DNA from: Candidatus Bathyarchaeota archaeon
Lineage (GTDB): Archaea; Thermoproteota; Bathyarchaeia; Bathyarchaeales; Bathycorpusculaceae
Assembly: GCA_003151735.1 (NCBI GenBank)
Contig: PLYI01000095.1
Coordinates: forward strand, 47,058 to 111,057
Length of the DNA stretch: 64,000 bases
Direction: 5' to 3'
The translations under genes and the position numbers were made by a program. Each line of letters starts with the position of its first letter. Within the stretch, counting starts at the first letter, position 1. The notes below the pieces were generated by a model. That model was not told the DNA's origin. It searched no databases and worked only from the letters and a program-made list of their open reading frames with translations. Positions 1-7,342 of this stretch are shown here, in pieces.

Positions 1-80
1 GATTTTTCACAGAGAAAATCATGAATCTCTCGAAAGTTGACATGAACCCCAAATCTCCCAAAGAGTTGACAGAACCCTAA
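1..80 (+). CDS. possible C-terminal end of a gene entering from the left edge
   Basis: A frame open from the left edge reads FFTEKIMNLSKVDMNPKSP and ends at a TAA at 78-80. It is too short to assign to a family, and an internal ATG lies at 21. It could be the tail of an upstream gene or chance. No neighbour inside the window helps. Confidence 0.25.
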   Translation, partial: FFTEKIMNLSKVDMNPKSPKELTEP

Positions 81-187
81 TTGTTTTCTCCATCTTGGCA
101 ATCATACTTATAACTCGAAAACAGAGACCTAGCGAAAAATTTAGCGAAGATGAAACATGCAAACGCAAAACCGCATAACCATGTTAA

Positions 188-230
188 GAAACTTTAAATG
201 CTTAGTTCAAATACTTCAATTTTGAGGTTT
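188..230 (+). promoter_or_regulatory. TATA-like box and ribosome site before the thiamine-binding-type gene
   Basis: ACTTTAAATG near 190-199 lies about 40 bases before the TTG start at 236. GAGGT at 224-228 is a Shine-Dalgarno sequence 7 bases before that start. The spacing fits a short-leader archaeal promoter. Confidence 0.45.
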
Positions 231-235
231 TTCTG

Positions 236-562
236 TTGGATAAAAATCATTCAGTTATAGCCGAATTTAGCATAATACCAATTGGCCAAGAGGGAAGCAG
301 TGTAGGCCGTTATGTAGCAGCGGCAGTTAACGCATTCAAGAATGTGAAAGGCTTAGACTTTGAAGTAACACCCATGGGAACCATCCTTGCAGCAAAAGAT
401 CTCGACACAATATTTGAAGCTGTTCGCCAAGCCCATGAAGCCATCATCGCTACGGGGGTCAAAAGAGTATCATCCACGCTAAGGATAGATGACCGAAGAG
501 ATAAGCAACGGACAATGGATGATAAGGTAAAAGCAGTCAAAGAATACATGAAACAGAGTTAG
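236..562 (+). CDS. MTH1187-family thiamine-binding-type protein (DUF77)
   Basis: This 108-residue protein has the family's full length and pattern: an N-terminal strand (VIAEFSIIPIG), the central FEVTPMGTILAAKDLDTIF segment, a helix with AHEAIIATGVKRV, and a charged C-terminus. Members of MTH1187/YkoF-like families are small ferredoxin-fold proteins that bind thiamine or related ligands, often as tetramers. The start is TTG at 236, supported by GAGGT 7 bases upstream. It stands alone with no thiamine genes nearby. The family call is firm; the ligand is inferred from the family. Confidence 0.85.
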   Translation: MDKNHSVIAEFSIIPIGQEGSSVGRYVAAAVNAFKNVKGLDFEVTPMGTILAAKDLDTIFEAVRQAHEAIIATGVKRVSSTLRIDDRRDKQRTMDDKVKAVKEYMKQS

Positions 563-642
563 AGGCTAAGCCAAACACATAGCAAGCTAATTTCAAAATC
601 GGGGAAAATTTCAGAAGAAAAAAAAGAAAAAGGAATTGACGA

Positions 643-930
643 TTATTCCTTGGCAGGATCGTTGAGAGTTAGTGAGGGGTATGCCAGGATTTCTTTGAAG
701 ATTGGTTTTACGTTGAAGATTTCCATGAGGGTGTCTGGTGACATGCCTTCCATTGAGCTGTGACAAAGTTCTACCAGATGATATTCCAAGTTTTGCTCTA
801 ACGTTTCGTTGTCCATTTTTGCTTGAACCCGGAAGTATTCAAGAACGTTCTTTGGCACTTTCAGGGTCACAGTTTCAAATTCTATGGATTGTTTTTTCTC
901 TTTTGTTTCTGTTTTTTGTGGTTTAGACAT
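643..930 (-). CDS. small ribbon-helix-helix-like protein
   Basis: The 95-residue product has a charged N-terminal tail and then IEFETVTLKVPKNVLEYFRVQAK, which resembles a ribbon-helix-helix strand and first helix. The remainder is helical and acidic. AGGAGAG sits a few bases before the ATG at 930. It lies 12 bases downstream of the gene at 943-1233 on the same strand, so the two form a small operon. DNA binding is an inference from the fold-like pattern; no named family is recognised. Confidence 0.6.
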   Translation of the reverse strand: MSKPQKTETKEKKQSIEFETVTLKVPKNVLEYFRVQAKMDNETLEQNLEYHLVELCHSSMEGMSPDTLMEIFNVKPIFKEILAYPSLTLNDPAKE

Positions 931-942
931 GCTGTTTCTCTC

Positions 943-1233
943 CTAGTCTAATCCTGCTTTCTGAGCCATTTCGACGCCATGCACAGCAAGGTAAGCAGCT
1001 TTCATCGGGTCGGTTTCAACCAGTCGCGTTATTGCCTCAACGAACGTGGTAGCGTTTCCTTTTTCAACCTTCTCAATCAACGTCACAAGCATTGTCAGTC
1101 CATCGATGCGGTCTTTGGCTTCTTCAAGGTCTTTGCTTTCTTTTAATTCGCACCGAACAACTTCCAATAGGGCTTTTTGTTTGCTGAGGGATTCAAGCTC
1201 AGAAAATTTTTTATTTTTCAAACGTTCAGACAT
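943..1233 (-). CDS. small helical hypothetical protein
   Basis: The 96-residue product is highly charged and helical, with a likely coiled coil over its first 45 residues (KKFSELESLSKQKALLE and following). It ends in a moderately hydrophobic helix (MKAAYLAVHGVEMAQKAGLD). No family is recognised. AAGGAGA precedes the ATG by a normal spacing, and GAGTATATACC at 1261-1270 is a good TATA candidate. It heads a two-gene operon with the ribbon-helix-helix-like gene and diverges from the AbrB-type gene at 1335. Confidence 0.6.
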   Translation of the reverse strand: MSERLKNKKFSELESLSKQKALLEVVRCELKESKDLEEAKDRIDGLTMLVTLIEKVEKGNATTFVEAITRLVETDPMKAAYLAVHGVEMAQKAGLD

Positions 1234-1285
1234 TTTATTTTCTCCTTTTTGGTGTATGTTTGGTATATACTCAATACCTATCTAA

Positions 1286-1311
1286 GGATATGCTTATATT
1301 TAAGTATATCC
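1286..1311. promoter_or_regulatory. inverted repeat in the divergent AbrB promoter region
   Basis: Arms GGATATGCTTA (1286-1296) and TAAGTATATCC (1301-1311) match at 10 of 11 positions around a 4-base loop. The right arm lies 24 bases before the AbrB-type start. The repeat overlaps the TATA-like CTTATATTTAAG, so a bound protein could block transcription. AbrB autoregulation is an inference. Confidence 0.45.
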
Positions 1312-1334
1312 CAAGTATACACTGTGAGTCGGTT

Positions 1335-1499
1335 ATGGAATTGCCAGTAAAATTCACCCTAAAAGCAGGTAAAGTAAATCGCAGCATCAAAGTAACAATC
1401 CCAAAAGAAATCTGTGAATACCTCAAAATCAAACCCGGTGACGCACTCGAAATGTGGGCTGAAGGAAAACAGATTATCGTAGAGCGAAAACCCCAATGA
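1335..1499 (+). CDS. AbrB/MazE/SpoVT-type DNA-binding protein
   Basis: From the ATG at 1335 this is a 54-residue swapped-hairpin AbrB domain: VKFTLKAGKVNRSIKVTIPKEICEYLKIKPGDALEMWAEG. The TIPKEICEYLKIKPGD core is diagnostic. Such proteins bind AT-rich operators as dimers and act as transition regulators or antitoxins. A longer in-frame extension to 1260 runs through the promoter and is rejected. Its TGA overlaps the ATG of a truncated phosphatase gene by four bases (ATGA), so the pair was probably cotranslated. Confidence 0.8.
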   Translation: MELPVKFTLKAGKVNRSIKVTIPKEICEYLKIKPGDALEMWAEGKQIIVERKPQ

Positions 1500-1645
1500 T
1501 TAGCAAAATAACTGAAAACCTCTACATAGGCGAGTACTCAGACGTTATAGGGCAAACACTAGAAGAAACTAAGGCTCATCTTAACCAATTTAAGACCTTA
1601 GGAATTGAACATGTTTTAAGTTTATGCAAACAAGGGTTCTGTTAA
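1496..1645 (+). pseudogene. truncated dual-specificity phosphatase N-terminus
   Basis: The frame starts at ATG 1496, overlapping the AbrB-type stop, and encodes 49 residues before a TAA. It contains ITENLYIGEYSDV and LGIEHVLSL, the opening of the dual-specificity/tyrosine phosphatase fold. The catalytic HCxxGxxR loop is absent here and in the 200 bases downstream. I read it as the remnant of a phosphatase once coupled to the AbrB-type gene. A functional microprotein is possible but unsupported. Confidence 0.55.
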
Positions 1646-1715
1646 CTTCTCGTCAGAGAAGGTTTCTCTGTTAACTGCCGTCAGATAGCTTATTTTCGTC
1701 TGCTAACTGTTGCTT
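1639..1715. repeat. short direct repeats with two mutually exclusive hairpins
   Basis: CTGTTAACTTCTCGTCAGA (1639-1657) recurs as CTGTTAACTGCCGTCAGA (1669-1686), with a weaker third copy near 1699. CTTCTC/GAGAAG (1646-1661) and CAGAGAA/TTCTCTG (1654-1670) form overlapping stems that cannot coexist. They sit at the end of the truncated phosphatase and could be a terminator or a duplication scar. Confidence 0.4.
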
Positions 1716-1840
1716 ACCTTTTGTTTTTGATGCTAAGATAAAGGTTCTGTGAAGTCTTTAACGAATATGGGGTTCATGTGAAATTTCATCGGATAACGTA
1801 TTCTATTTTCTGTCTAGTCCTTTGGTGAGCAATTCCTAAA

Positions 1841-3049
1841 TTATACTTCTGCATGGTCAAAATTTTTAGTTAAATAATTTAGAATACAATCATGGGCAAC
1901 TCGTTCAAACCAATAAAAAGACGGAATATCCCTTTTAGCAATCATTTTATTGTCACATGTAATCTGAGTTGTGATTTTTGCCGTTTCATAATTATCAAAA
2001 GCGCCCTTTGAAGGAGTTTTTCCGCTGTGGAAGAAAGCTGAACGCAACTCAGAATAGATAGTTTTTAACGTCTTAGATAATTCATCTCTGGTTAGTTTTG
2101 AATCGGCATTATAGAGGTACCAATGTCTTAGAACATGTTCATATGCTTCTTTTTCTTTTAAGGGCATATCTTCTTTATTTTTGAAAGCCTTTTCTAATCG
2201 TTTTATTGCGGAATCATTCAAAATAAACTTTAGATGTGTTATACCTATTTTTTCATAATTTTCTCTCTCTTGTTCAAGATGTAAAAAATCTGGTTTTGTA
2301 CTCACATCATGGAATCTTTGCTGGTCGTATCGATCTTCTTCTACCGCTTTAGAGTCAAAACTGCTCCAAAAGTCTAATGGAAGAAAATCTTCTATAAACT
2401 TTATGAACTTAGCTTTTTCATCCATTCCAGAACCCTTGTAAAGTTTACTACTTATTGTGTCGATAGATGAAACTAATAACGAGTATGCCAGTCCAACATC
2501 CAATGGGCGTGTTAATTGAGAAAGTTGATATAAATGAAAACTTTTCATTAAAGTTTCAAACTTTACAGGATTTGTTTTTTTAAGTACATTAATAATCAGC
2601 AGAAATTCCAGATTTCTTTCTTTAATACTTTTTAATGAAGGACATTTAGGTGTCAAAAAACCTCCCTGATCAGATATAACCCTTATAAACGTATCAAAAG
2701 GTCTGCATAGATTCCCGTTTTCGTCATGACGGGAATGACGTCTTGAGGCTTGAAAACGTGAACGAAATGAAAAAGAGAGAATACTAGCTAACGCTTCAGA
2801 AAAATAAATTTCGCTTGATGGAAATACAGATTGAGGAATATTTACAGATAATAAATTTGTTTGAAGATTGCCTAAACTGCTGATGCCTTCATCTTTTATA
2901 ATGATTTTACCGCAAAGTGGAATACTTTCAGCAAGGGAACAATCTGAAAAAATTACTGCACAGTAAGTATTACTAATTTCCAAATCACCATTTTGAAGTA
3001 TTTCCCAGAGTTGCTCAGAGCAGATGTTAAATTCCAGATTTTCCCGCAT
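1841..3049 (-). CDS. hypothetical protein with a HEPN-like C-terminal domain
   Basis: The 402-residue protein has no recognised N-terminal domain. Near residues 320-345 it carries IYSELRSAFFHSGK, an R-x4-H pattern (R336, H341) in a helix followed by a glycine. This resembles Apea-like HEPN domains, where R and H form a nucleotide-binding or RNase site. The C-terminal helix IPSFYWFERVAHDCILNYL also fits. HEPN proteins often serve in stress, toxin or antiviral roles, but no antitoxin partner is adjacent. The HEPN call is by motif only. Confidence 0.5.
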   Translation of the reverse strand: MRENLEFNICSEQLWEILQNGDLEISNTYCAVIFSDCSLAESIPLCGKIIIKDEGISSLGNLQTNLLSVNIPQSVFPSSEIYFSEALASILSFSFRSRFQASRRHSRHDENGNLCRPFDTFIRVISDQGGFLTPKCPSLKSIKERNLEFLLIINVLKKTNPVKFETLMKSFHLYQLSQLTRPLDVGLAYSLLVSSIDTISSKLYKGSGMDEKAKFIKFIEDFLPLDFWSSFDSKAVEEDRYDQQRFHDVSTKPDFLHLEQERENYEKIGITHLKFILNDSAIKRLEKAFKNKEDMPLKEKEAYEHVLRHWYLYNADSKLTRDELSKTLKTIYSELRSAFFHSGKTPSKGAFDNYETAKITTQITCDNKMIAKRDIPSFYWFERVAHDCILNYLTKNFDHAEV

Positions 3050-3120
3050 TATCGAAATTCCCCTTTTTGGATCATTACCTCTTTTTCGTTCTTTATATTT
3101 AAAATCTGCTTATCGCCAAA

Positions 3121-3140
3121 TTTTATTTTTCTATAGAGGC
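3121..3140 (+). promoter_or_regulatory. T-rich pre-SD motif, copy 1
   Basis: TTTATTTTTCTATAGAGG ends in a GAGG ribosome site 8-11 bases before the TTG start at 3148. It is one of a family of near-identical leaders in this region. Confidence 0.5.
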
Positions 3141-3147
3141 TAAAGAC

Positions 3148-3699
3148 TTGAAAACTAAAAAGCTGAGTGCCAAAATTCTTATTACTATAGGATTAATTTC
3201 GTTATTTTTAGGTTTAGGTCTTATTGGCATGACTGTTTATGCTAATATTCAACCTTTTGGCGGACCTCTCGGCGTATTTAGTAGTCAAGATGGCCGCTAT
3301 ACTGTTATTTTTACCCCGACCCAAGCGACTCTCGCAATCAACCAATCGGTAACGTTTACAACCTCTTTTGGATCAGCGATTGACACAAACGCCCACAAAA
3401 TAACTTATTCTTGGTTTGTTGACCAAAATCAAATACCAGTGACAAGTTCTTCCTGTTTCCTGTTTTTTGAGAACCCTGGCATTCATCAAGTCAAGGTTGA
3501 AATAACGATTGATGGAATCCAAATTAACTGTGTTTCATCTTTAACGGTAAAAAATCTCGATGGGTCCTTACCATCGGTTTCAAACCCAACTCCAACACCC
3601 GTAGCAACAACAGCATTGACCCCAACATACTCTCTTGAGGCAGGTTCAGTTCTCAGTATTTTTGGCGTCGTATCCATTTTGGTATCAAGAAAAGTCTAA
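3148..3699 (+). CDS. membrane-anchored extracellular PKD-like protein
   Basis: The 183-residue product starts at TTG 3148. It has a positively charged N-terminus followed by a hydrophobic segment (ILITIGLISLFLGLGLIGMTVYA), a signal peptide or anchor. Next comes an immunoglobulin-like beta domain with ATLAINQSVTFTTSF and ITYSWFVDQNQI, typical of PKD-type folds. A Pro/Thr-rich stretch (PTPTPVATTALTPT) leads to a C-terminal hydrophobic helix ending RKV, like an archaeal sorting or membrane tail. It probably sits outside the cell; its binding partner is unknown. Confidence 0.65.
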   Translation: MKTKKLSAKILITIGLISLFLGLGLIGMTVYANIQPFGGPLGVFSSQDGRYTVIFTPTQATLAINQSVTFTTSFGSAIDTNAHKITYSWFVDQNQIPVTSSSCFLFFENPGIHQVKVEITIDGIQINCVSSLTVKNLDGSLPSVSNPTPTPVATTALTPTYSLEAGSVLSIFGVVSILVSRKV

Positions 3700-3725
3700 C
3701 CTTTTTCTTAGATAAGGTTGGAAAG

Positions 3726-3831
3726 TTTTATTTTTCTATTGTACGGTTGGAAACCCCTATCAGCCAAATAGGTTATCTTCAATTTCAATTTTGTTCCTCT
3801 TCCAACCGTTCATCTATTTTTCTATTAGGTG
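3726..3831 (+). promoter_or_regulatory. two copies of the T-rich motif flanking a nested inverted repeat
   Basis: TTTATTTTTCTATT (3727-3740) and CTATTTTTCTATTAGGTG (3814-3831) flank a long hairpin. Its outer arms are ACGGTTGGAA (about 3742) and TTCCAACCGT (about 3799), and CCTAT/ATAGG nests inside. The second motif supplies AGGTG 11 bases before the ATG at 3843. The first copy has no gene directly after it and may end the upstream transcript. Confidence 0.45.
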
Positions 3832-3842
3832 ATTGAGAAGAC

Positions 3843-4145
3843 ATGGGTTATAATGCTCGTAGTGGTCATGGTTATGGCAATCAGAAACATGGTTCAGGTG
3901 GTTCTCGGTTTTCATGGAGAAAACAAAAAAAGCCTAAAGAGGATGTTTACGTTAAAGACGATCCCGAGCCTAAAGTACCTGAAGAAACTATCGTTTGGAC
4001 TCCTCGACCTTTAGCGCCTGGTGTGCAGGTCTTTTTGGCTAAGCCGACAACGTTGACTTCTAACGGTTGCAAATTTGTTCTATCGAATGATTTGACACAG
4101 CAAAATGAGTTGGCTTACCCAAACGGTTGCGCTATTGCCTATTGA
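3843..4145 (+). CDS. small basic glycine-rich hypothetical protein
   Basis: The 100-residue product begins with a Gly/Ser/His/Arg-rich low-complexity stretch (MGYNARSGHGYGNQKHGSGG) and a KKPKED turn. Then comes an ordered part with VWTPRPLAPGVQVFLAKPTTLTSNGCKFVL. The basic start suggests nucleic-acid contact. ATG 3843 follows AGGTG of the conserved leader; an alternative GTG at 3829 in another frame is rejected. Its end overlaps the convergent LarA-like gene by 14 bases. No family is recognised. Confidence 0.5.
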   Translation: MGYNARSGHGYGNQKHGSGGSRFSWRKQKKPKEDVYVKDDPEPKVPEETIVWTPRPLAPGVQVFLAKPTTLTSNGCKFVLSNDLTQQNELAYPNGCAIAY

Positions 4146-5481
4146 GAATCTGCAGATATGCACAAGGATATACTATTACTTTGAGGCGTTTGCGCGGTTT
4201 TTGCTCCCTCTTAACTGTTTGGAGGATGTTTTTCCATTGCGATGTTGGTTTGATACCTGGGATATCGATCGGAAGATCTATATTGTGTTTTCCGGGGCGA
4301 TAGAGCCATATTGGGTTCTTGTTTTCAGTATTGTTGGAGGCTGAGTCTTCTTTGATTTGGGAAGATATTCTTTTCGCGAAAGAGTGGCCATAATAGATCA
4401 TACCTTGACGCAACATTTCAGTGGTTCTGCCAAGGCCAAATGCCCGAAAAACTCGGAGCAGATGTCGTTCTCTGTGAAATCTCGGTGCATTTAAGAAAGG
4501 AAAAATGTTATGAAGACCTATACCCTCATCGCATGACGCGATGGCAATCCTTGACGAGTTTTGATTGCAGTCCCTGAATGGCTCGAATCCCTTCATTTGA
4601 GCAAAAGTGAGTGAAAGGTCACAAGGGTAGGTGTTTGAGATTATAACGTCTGCATCTTTGCAAAATAACGTGCTAAATGTTTGACGACAAAAATCCGCCG
4701 CCGCTAGATAGTACTTCTGGGGATCACCGCAGTCGACACGGATAATCTCTCTGTTTGGATTAATCTGAACTGATATAGTAGTGTTCAAACCTATCATATT
4801 TGCGATTTCGTTCAAATCTCTACGAAAACTGCCGTCGGTTTGCACTTGACCCCACCCACAATATTTATGCCGGAAATGCAGATCAAAAATTGATTGTATC
4901 CCGAGAACGCCTACCGCCAGCTTCGTTCCGCCACCAAGACCTGCAGTGTAATTAGGGTATATGCCTCCTATCCCGATTACAAAATCGCTATTGAGAAAGG
5001 TACGGTCGACATACACGGGTGTGTCGAAAGAAGTTTTTCCTATTTTGGCGTTTCCCTTGAAACAATCGTGAATAAGTAATCGACACGATTCAGCCGCTGT
5101 TCTCCCCACTTTTTTGCGAAACACTGCTGTGGTTGGTTTGCCGTGTGATCCTGTCGCCATCAAAATGGTAACATCTGTTAATGGCATATGGGCATCTCGG
5201 AACAATTCCAAGAGAATATCCATTATCGGTTCAGCAGGAGTTGGGCGGTTCAGGTCGTCGACCACTATAAGTGGGCGTGATTTTCCTTTGCAGAGACTCT
5301 GGATAGGTGCTTGCCCCACTGATCTCTGGAGACTCTCCGCTATTTGATCCTTAGTTATTGGGGGTGGCGTTTGGGGCCACAAGATAGTAACATCCCAACT
5401 ATTCGGTGTTTTTAGCTCAAGCTGGTGATCCCCATACCACGCCCCTGTGCGCAGATTCAATTTAGATTGTACGCCAATCAC
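4132..5481 (-). CDS. LarA-like (DUF2088) protein, divergent
   Basis: The 449-residue protein follows the nickel-dependent lactate racemase family: DDLNRPTP (75-82), the ATGSHG loop with H113, PNYTAGLGGGTK with the cofactor-lysine equivalent K187, and H202/H205 downstream. In LarA the two catalytic histidines lie in the GSH/GTH loop and in a PHxxAGFSGG motif. Here the second motif reads PNYTAG, so that histidine is asparagine. Nickel-pincer chemistry with altered acid-base catalysis is possible, but the reaction cannot be named. It lies 27 bases after a methyltransferase gene and is probably cotranscribed with it. No larB, larC or larE is in the window. Confidence 0.7.
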   Translation of the reverse strand: MIGVQSKLNLRTGAWYGDHQLELKTPNSWDVTILWPQTPPPITKDQIAESLQRSVGQAPIQSLCKGKSRPLIVVDDLNRPTPAEPIMDILLELFRDAHMPLTDVTILMATGSHGKPTTAVFRKKVGRTAAESCRLLIHDCFKGNAKIGKTSFDTPVYVDRTFLNSDFVIGIGGIYPNYTAGLGGGTKLAVGVLGIQSIFDLHFRHKYCGWGQVQTDGSFRRDLNEIANMIGLNTTISVQINPNREIIRVDCGDPQKYYLAAADFCRQTFSTLFCKDADVIISNTYPCDLSLTFAQMKGFEPFRDCNQNSSRIAIASCDEGIGLHNIFPFLNAPRFHRERHLLRVFRAFGLGRTTEMLRQGMIYYGHSFAKRISSQIKEDSASNNTENKNPIWLYRPGKHNIDLPIDIPGIKPTSQWKNILQTVKREQKPRKRLKVIVYPCAYLQILNRQ

Positions 5482-5508
5482 CTATTCTTCTTTATTCAAG
5501 GAATTAAT

Positions 5509-6372
5509 TCATACTTTCTTTGCTAAGACAATGTATTGTGCCCCGGTTGAGCGCAAAATTGGAAATCCGACGTCCGCGTATTCTTGCAGTTTCTGATTGA
5601 TTTTGACTCCAATACGATCAGGAAACTCGATGTGGGGGAAAAGTAAGAACGGCCCAAACCCTAAATTTGTGTTCCTGACGTTTTTCAGATTTGCCTCATG
5701 GAGGTAAGCATTGAATTTCTGGATCGAATATGCATGAGGTTGAAAAACGTTTCGATTATTTTGTGAACCTACTCTGCTTAGTTTTTTTTTAAGCCATTCG
5801 CGGGTCGATTTAGCGAAGGGAGAACGCCGGGGATCAAATAGCCAGTTCAAACGAAACAGGTTGTCAGCATTGAGGATAACATATCCCCCATGTACCAATA
5901 CACGTGCAATTTCATTCAATGCTTTCTTCACATCATAAAGCCATGGAGTTACTCCCAAAGCAATAATCAGATCAAAAGATTGATTATGGAAAGCCAGATT
6001 ATGGGCATCACCTATATTCAAATGAATTTTTTTGTCTAGACTTGTTTGCATCGCGTTATTTTGAGCAACTTTAATCATTTTGTGGGAATAGTCTAAGACC
6101 TCTACCGTAAATCCTCTCTTTGCAAGGGCTAATGCCATAAAACCTGATCCGCAGCCGATTTCCAGAGCACGAGTATTATTTGGAAGAGATAACTCGGAAA
6201 CATATCTGAGCGCAATGGCCAGCCGTTGCTGGTGAATAATTGCGAAAAGATCCTTTCGATAGTAGATCTGCGTCCAGAATGCTGATGAACCGTTGAAAAA
6301 CTCACGTACGTGGTTTTGCTCAAGTTGGTCAATTCTGTTAAACGTAGTCGAGTGGCAACAATCTTCTTCCAT
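5509..6372 (-). CDS. class I SAM-dependent methyltransferase
   Basis: The 287-residue protein carries the Rossmann motif I RALEIGCGSGFMALALAKRG (about 68-87), an acidic VEVLDYS at the end of strand 2, GDAHNLAFHNQSFDLIIALG (motifs II/III), and EIARVLVHGGYVIL (post-III). This is the UbiE/small-molecule type. The substrate is unknown. It starts at ATG 6372 and precedes the LarA-like gene by 27 bases, which suggests a common pathway. Family certain; substrate not. Confidence 0.8.
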   Translation of the reverse strand: MEEDCCHSTTFNRIDQLEQNHVREFFNGSSAFWTQIYYRKDLFAIIHQQRLAIALRYVSELSLPNNTRALEIGCGSGFMALALAKRGFTVEVLDYSHKMIKVAQNNAMQTSLDKKIHLNIGDAHNLAFHNQSFDLIIALGVTPWLYDVKKALNEIARVLVHGGYVILNADNLFRLNWLFDPRRSPFAKSTREWLKKKLSRVGSQNNRNVFQPHAYSIQKFNAYLHEANLKNVRNTNLGFGPFLLFPHIEFPDRIGVKINQKLQEYADVGFPILRSTGAQYIVLAKKV

Positions 6373-6390
6373 TTATCATTCCTTGTTTCA

Positions 6391-6628
6391 GACAGATAAG
6401 TCAGCTGTCCCGAGTCTTGAAATCCAGCATGCCATTGAATCCATCCTCAAAGAAGTATTCGGTTTTGAAATTGTCAAGTCAGAACGTGAGCTTGGCAGTG
6501 GAAAAGTAAATAATACTATTTCTGCAACTGGACTTTTTTGCGACTCGGTGTTAGACTCTTTCTTATTTCTATTTCTATATGACACCAAACCCCGAGTTCA
6601 ACAGTTGAACTCTGGATCGCATATTTAA
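6391..6628 (+). pseudogene. possible decayed phosphotransferase N-terminus
   Basis: One frame reads PSLEIQHAIESILKEVFGF and then EIVKSERELGSGKVNNTISATG. This resembles the start of aminoglycoside/choline-kinase-fold enzymes, where a glycine-rich GxxN turn binds ATP. It has no good start, ends at 6628 and lacks all downstream motifs. It may be a relic or chance. Confidence 0.25.
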
Positions 6629-6852
6629 GACTATGTGATTGCGTGAATGCGCTTACAAAACGCTAACTTAAAAATAGAGCCAGAACATGCCGGGCAGAGA
6701 CACTCCTTACAAATTAATAGCCCTTTTAGAGGGAAACAACTTTGCATAGTTTGGGTATTTCAGTTTTTTCTCTTCATTGTTTTCAGAGCAAATAATGTGG
6801 GCTTTTGGAGCCTCAAATATGCCTAGTCGTTTTCCATGATGTATGTTAAAAA

Positions 6853-6903
6853 TAGGTAGAACAGCCTAAAGGAAAAACCTAAAACCTTTAAGCTGCCTAC
6901 CTA
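6853..6903. other. stem-loop in the 6629-6946 intergenic stretch
   Basis: The arms at 6853-6872 and 6885-6903 (TAGGTAG...TAAAGG against CCTTTA...CTACCTA) pair over nearly their whole length around a short A-rich loop. The stem stands 20 bases before the T-rich leader at 6923. It could end an upstream transcript. The rest of this stretch shows no gene that I can support. Confidence 0.4.
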
Positions 6904-6922
6904 CACAAGAAAAAACAGATTG

Positions 6923-6940
6923 TTATTTTTCTATTAGGTG
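6923..6940 (+). promoter_or_regulatory. T-rich pre-SD motif, copy 4
   Basis: TTATTTTTCTATTAGGTG ends with an AGGTG ribosome site 6 bases before the TTG at 6947. It matches 3814-3831 at 16 of 18 positions. Confidence 0.5.
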
Positions 6941-6946
6941 CGTTAA

Positions 6947-7342
6947 TTGGAAGAGAATAACAAATCAGATGGTGGAGCGAACCATTCTATTTGGATAAAC
7001 ACGGCTGCCTTTAATCAGTTTAAAACCAATAGCAGAATGCTGCACAAGAAGTCTGCGAGTGAAAGGATAGAGGCCTTTGTCATTGCTGAGAACATTAAGG
7101 ATAATGGTGAGGGAGCCAACGTTGATTATTCCTCTCGGTTAGAGGATCAAACAATATCTGAGCTAAGAACATGTGAGGTAGAGCTGGGGAAACTTAGGAA
7201 GATAGTGGAAGCTGATGATAAGAGCTATGAGAGAATGCTCCGAACTGCTACAGATGCTGGAGTTAAACGTATGCAGGGCAACAGAGATCGTAAGCAATCT
7301 GGCAGGGTGCTTCTCTCGGAAGTTGATGATGCTCTTATGTAA
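6947..7342 (+). CDS. helical hypothetical protein
   Basis: The 131-residue protein starts at TTG 6947, placed by AGGTG. The front (SIWINTAAFNQFKTNSRMLHKKSASERIEAFVIAENI) looks like a small DNA-binding or helical module. Residues 60-120 are charged and coiled-coil-like, with a basic RMQGNRDRKQSGR patch. No family is recognised. It overlaps the next small gene by 14 bases, so the two are probably translationally coupled. Confidence 0.5.
   Translation: MEENNKSDGGANHSIWINTAAFNQFKTNSRMLHKKSASERIEAFVIAENIKDNGEGANVDYSSRLEDQTISELRTCEVELGKLRKIVEADDKSYERMLRTATDAGVKRMQGNRDRKQSGRVLLSEVDDALM

Noticed and set aside
6293..6390. The front part of the plus-strand frame 6293-6628 as a gene start
   Set aside because: It overlaps the methyltransferase start on the other strand and has no conserved sequence or ribosome site.
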